DNA of 64,000 bases. It comes from Brevirhabdus sp. Its GTDB lineage: Bacteria > Pseudomonadota > Alphaproteobacteria > Rhodobacterales > Rhodobacteraceae. A program made the translations under genes and the position numbers. Shown here one piece after another: positions 62,974 through 64,000 of the stretch. Where the stretch lies: positions 1-64,000 of the forward strand of contig JAGXFH010000052.1 of assembly GCA_024637315.1 (NCBI GenBank). The letters are read 5' to 3'. Position 1 is the first letter of the stretch. Every line of letters starts with the position of its first letter. Below the pieces are notes generated by a model, which worked only from the letters and a program-made list of their open reading frames with translations, ran no database searches and was not told the DNA's origin.

Positions 62974-63942
62974 TTACTGCTTGAACGCATCGACGATGGC
63001 CTTGCCGTCCTCGCCCGCACTTTCCAGCCACTCGCTGGTCATGGTCTCGCCGATGGCGGCCAGATCTTCGGCAAGCTGTTCTTCGGGCACCACGATCTGC
63101 ATGCCGTTCGCCGCCAGTTCATCGACGAAGCCGCCTGCCAGGTCCGCCGCCGTGGCGCTGCCTCTGGCCTCGGCATTGGCGGCCTCGTCCATCAGACATT
63201 TCTGCGAGGCTTCGGGCAGGGCGTCGAACGCCTCGGTGTTCACGAAGACCGAGTTGCGCGGCAGCCAGGCCTTTGCATCGTAGAAATGCGTCAGATCTTC
63301 CCAGACTTTCTCATCGACTCCGGTCGAGCCGGAGGAGATGAACGATGATACCACGCCTGTTGCCAAAGCTTGCTTCAACTCGGACGCTTCGATCTGGGTC
63401 GGCACCATGCCGGAAAGTTCAGCCACTCGGGCAGTCGCGGCGTTATAGGCGCGAAACTTTATGCCGGCCATATCGTCGGTCGAAGTCACCTCTTGCGCGA
63501 AGTAAAGACCCTGCGGCGGCCACGGAACCGAGTAGAGCAGCGTCAGCCCCTGATCGTTCAGAACCTTGTTCAGCGTCGGTTTCGCGGCATCGCGCAACTT
63601 GTCGGACGCGTCGAACGAGGTCGCAAGGAACGGCACTGAATCATATCCGAAAACCGGGTTCTCGTTCGCATGGGCCGACAACAGCCGCTCTCCGATCTGC
63701 GCCTCGCCGACTTGCACCGCACGCTTGATCTCGTCGCCCTTGAACAGCGACCCGCCGGCATGAATTGTGATCTCGAGTTCGCCGCCGGTGCATTCACTGA
63801 CCGCATCGACGAACATCTGCGCATTCTCTGTGTGGTAATTGTTTGCCGGATAGGCCATTGGCATATCCCAGTTCTCGGACATGGCGGCCCCGGTCAGGGC
63901 CAGCGTTGCGGCCGAGGCGGCAAAGAGTGATTTCGTCGTCAT
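62974..63942 (-). CDS. TRAP transporter binding protein (DctP family)
   Basis: A 322-residue exported protein: signal peptide MTTKSLFAASAATLALTGAA, mature protein starting near SENWDMPMAYPANNYH. The DctP fold shows VQVGEAQIGERLLSAHA, LLYSVPWPPQGLYFAQEV and the ligand-binding arginine region MAGIKFRAYN. It binds a carboxylate for the fused TRAP permease. The ATG at 63942 has GGGAG upstream; an upstream frame to 63981 is excluded by the signal peptide. It is the first gene of the leftward TRAP-BASS-racemase operon. Confidence 0.92.
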   Translation of the reverse strand: MTTKSLFAASAATLALTGAAMSENWDMPMAYPANNYHTENAQMFVDAVSECTGGELEITIHAGGSLFKGDEIKRAVQVGEAQIGERLLSAHANENPVFGYDSVPFLATSFDASDKLRDAAKPTLNKVLNDQGLTLLYSVPWPPQGLYFAQEVTSTDDMAGIKFRAYNAATARVAELSGMVPTQIEASELKQALATGVVSSFISSGSTGVDEKVWEDLTHFYDAKAWLPRNSVFVNTEAFDALPEASQKCLMDEAANAEARGSATAADLAGGFVDELAANGMQIVVPEEQLAEDLAAIGETMTSEWLESAGEDGKAIVDAFKQ

Positions 63943-64000
63943 AAGCAGTACTCCCTTTTTGTTGCGCTTGAGTTCCATCAAGTCGTGCGGTCCGGCGCAT

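Overview
The window looks like chromosomal DNA of an alphaproteobacterium of the order Rhodobacterales (Roseobacter/Paracoccaceae group). The reasons are the high G+C content, a petABC operon whose Rieske leader and cytochrome b are of Rhodobacter type, alphaproteobacterial sucCD, fhs and ugpBAEC, and many ABC, TRAP and TTT solute-binding-protein transporters. This placement is inferred from protein appearance only; no search was possible.

Layout. 1-13.5 kb: an HU-type DNA-binding protein, a DMT permease, a CcdA plus Tat-exported thioredoxin pair, aroC, a TPP riboswitch driving thiBPQ, petABC (cytochrome bc1), an outer-membrane barrel, and a leftward LacI-PaiB-hypothetical-GST group. 13.5-16.8 kb: a small lipoprotein with a polyglycine tail, overlapping by one base a secreted caspase-fold protease with Sel1-like repeats. 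16.8-24.7 kb: tRNA-Arg(CCU), then a three-gene ABC exporter, a chimeric pseudogene joining part of ftsH to the tail of a PhaC-type polymer synthase, and a zinc alcohol dehydrogenase, with several stretches that carry no recognisable gene.

24.7-49.1 kb is the most striking part: an oxalate/formate (C1) catabolic region. It holds a PanE-like reductase (candidate oxalyl-CoA reductase), a ScfR/RamB-type regulator, sucD-sucC, an isochorismatase-fold hydrolase, a GntR/FCD regulator, oxalyl-CoA decarboxylase, formyl-CoA transferase, an ALDH1L-like formyltetrahydrofolate hydrolase or transferase, formate-tetrahydrofolate ligase, a universal stress protein, a TctCBA-type (TTT) transporter, an unusual 580-residue P-loop (zeta-toxin-like) protein, a quinone oxidoreductase, a LysR regulator and a two-subunit NAD-linked formate dehydrogenase. 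Expected flow: the TTT system may import oxalate; Frc and Oxc convert it through oxalyl-CoA to formyl-CoA and formate; formate is oxidised by the dehydrogenase or captured on tetrahydrofolate; the PanE-like enzyme could divert oxalyl-CoA to glyoxylate. Two near-identical palindromes exactly 84 bp apart lie in the divergent control region and tie the hydrolase-sucC-sucD arm to the gntR-oxc-frc arm.

49.1-64 kb: a hypothetical gene beside possible mobile-element debris, an AbrB-type permease, tRNA-uridine hydroxylase trhO, the NAD-salvage pair pncA-pncB, a small ParB/Srx-fold protein, the ugpBAEC glycerol-3-phosphate importer, and a leftward operon of TRAP binding protein, fused TRAP permease, BASS-type transporter and Asp/Glu-racemase-type enzyme. 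No CRISPR array, rRNA or intact insertion sequence was seen.
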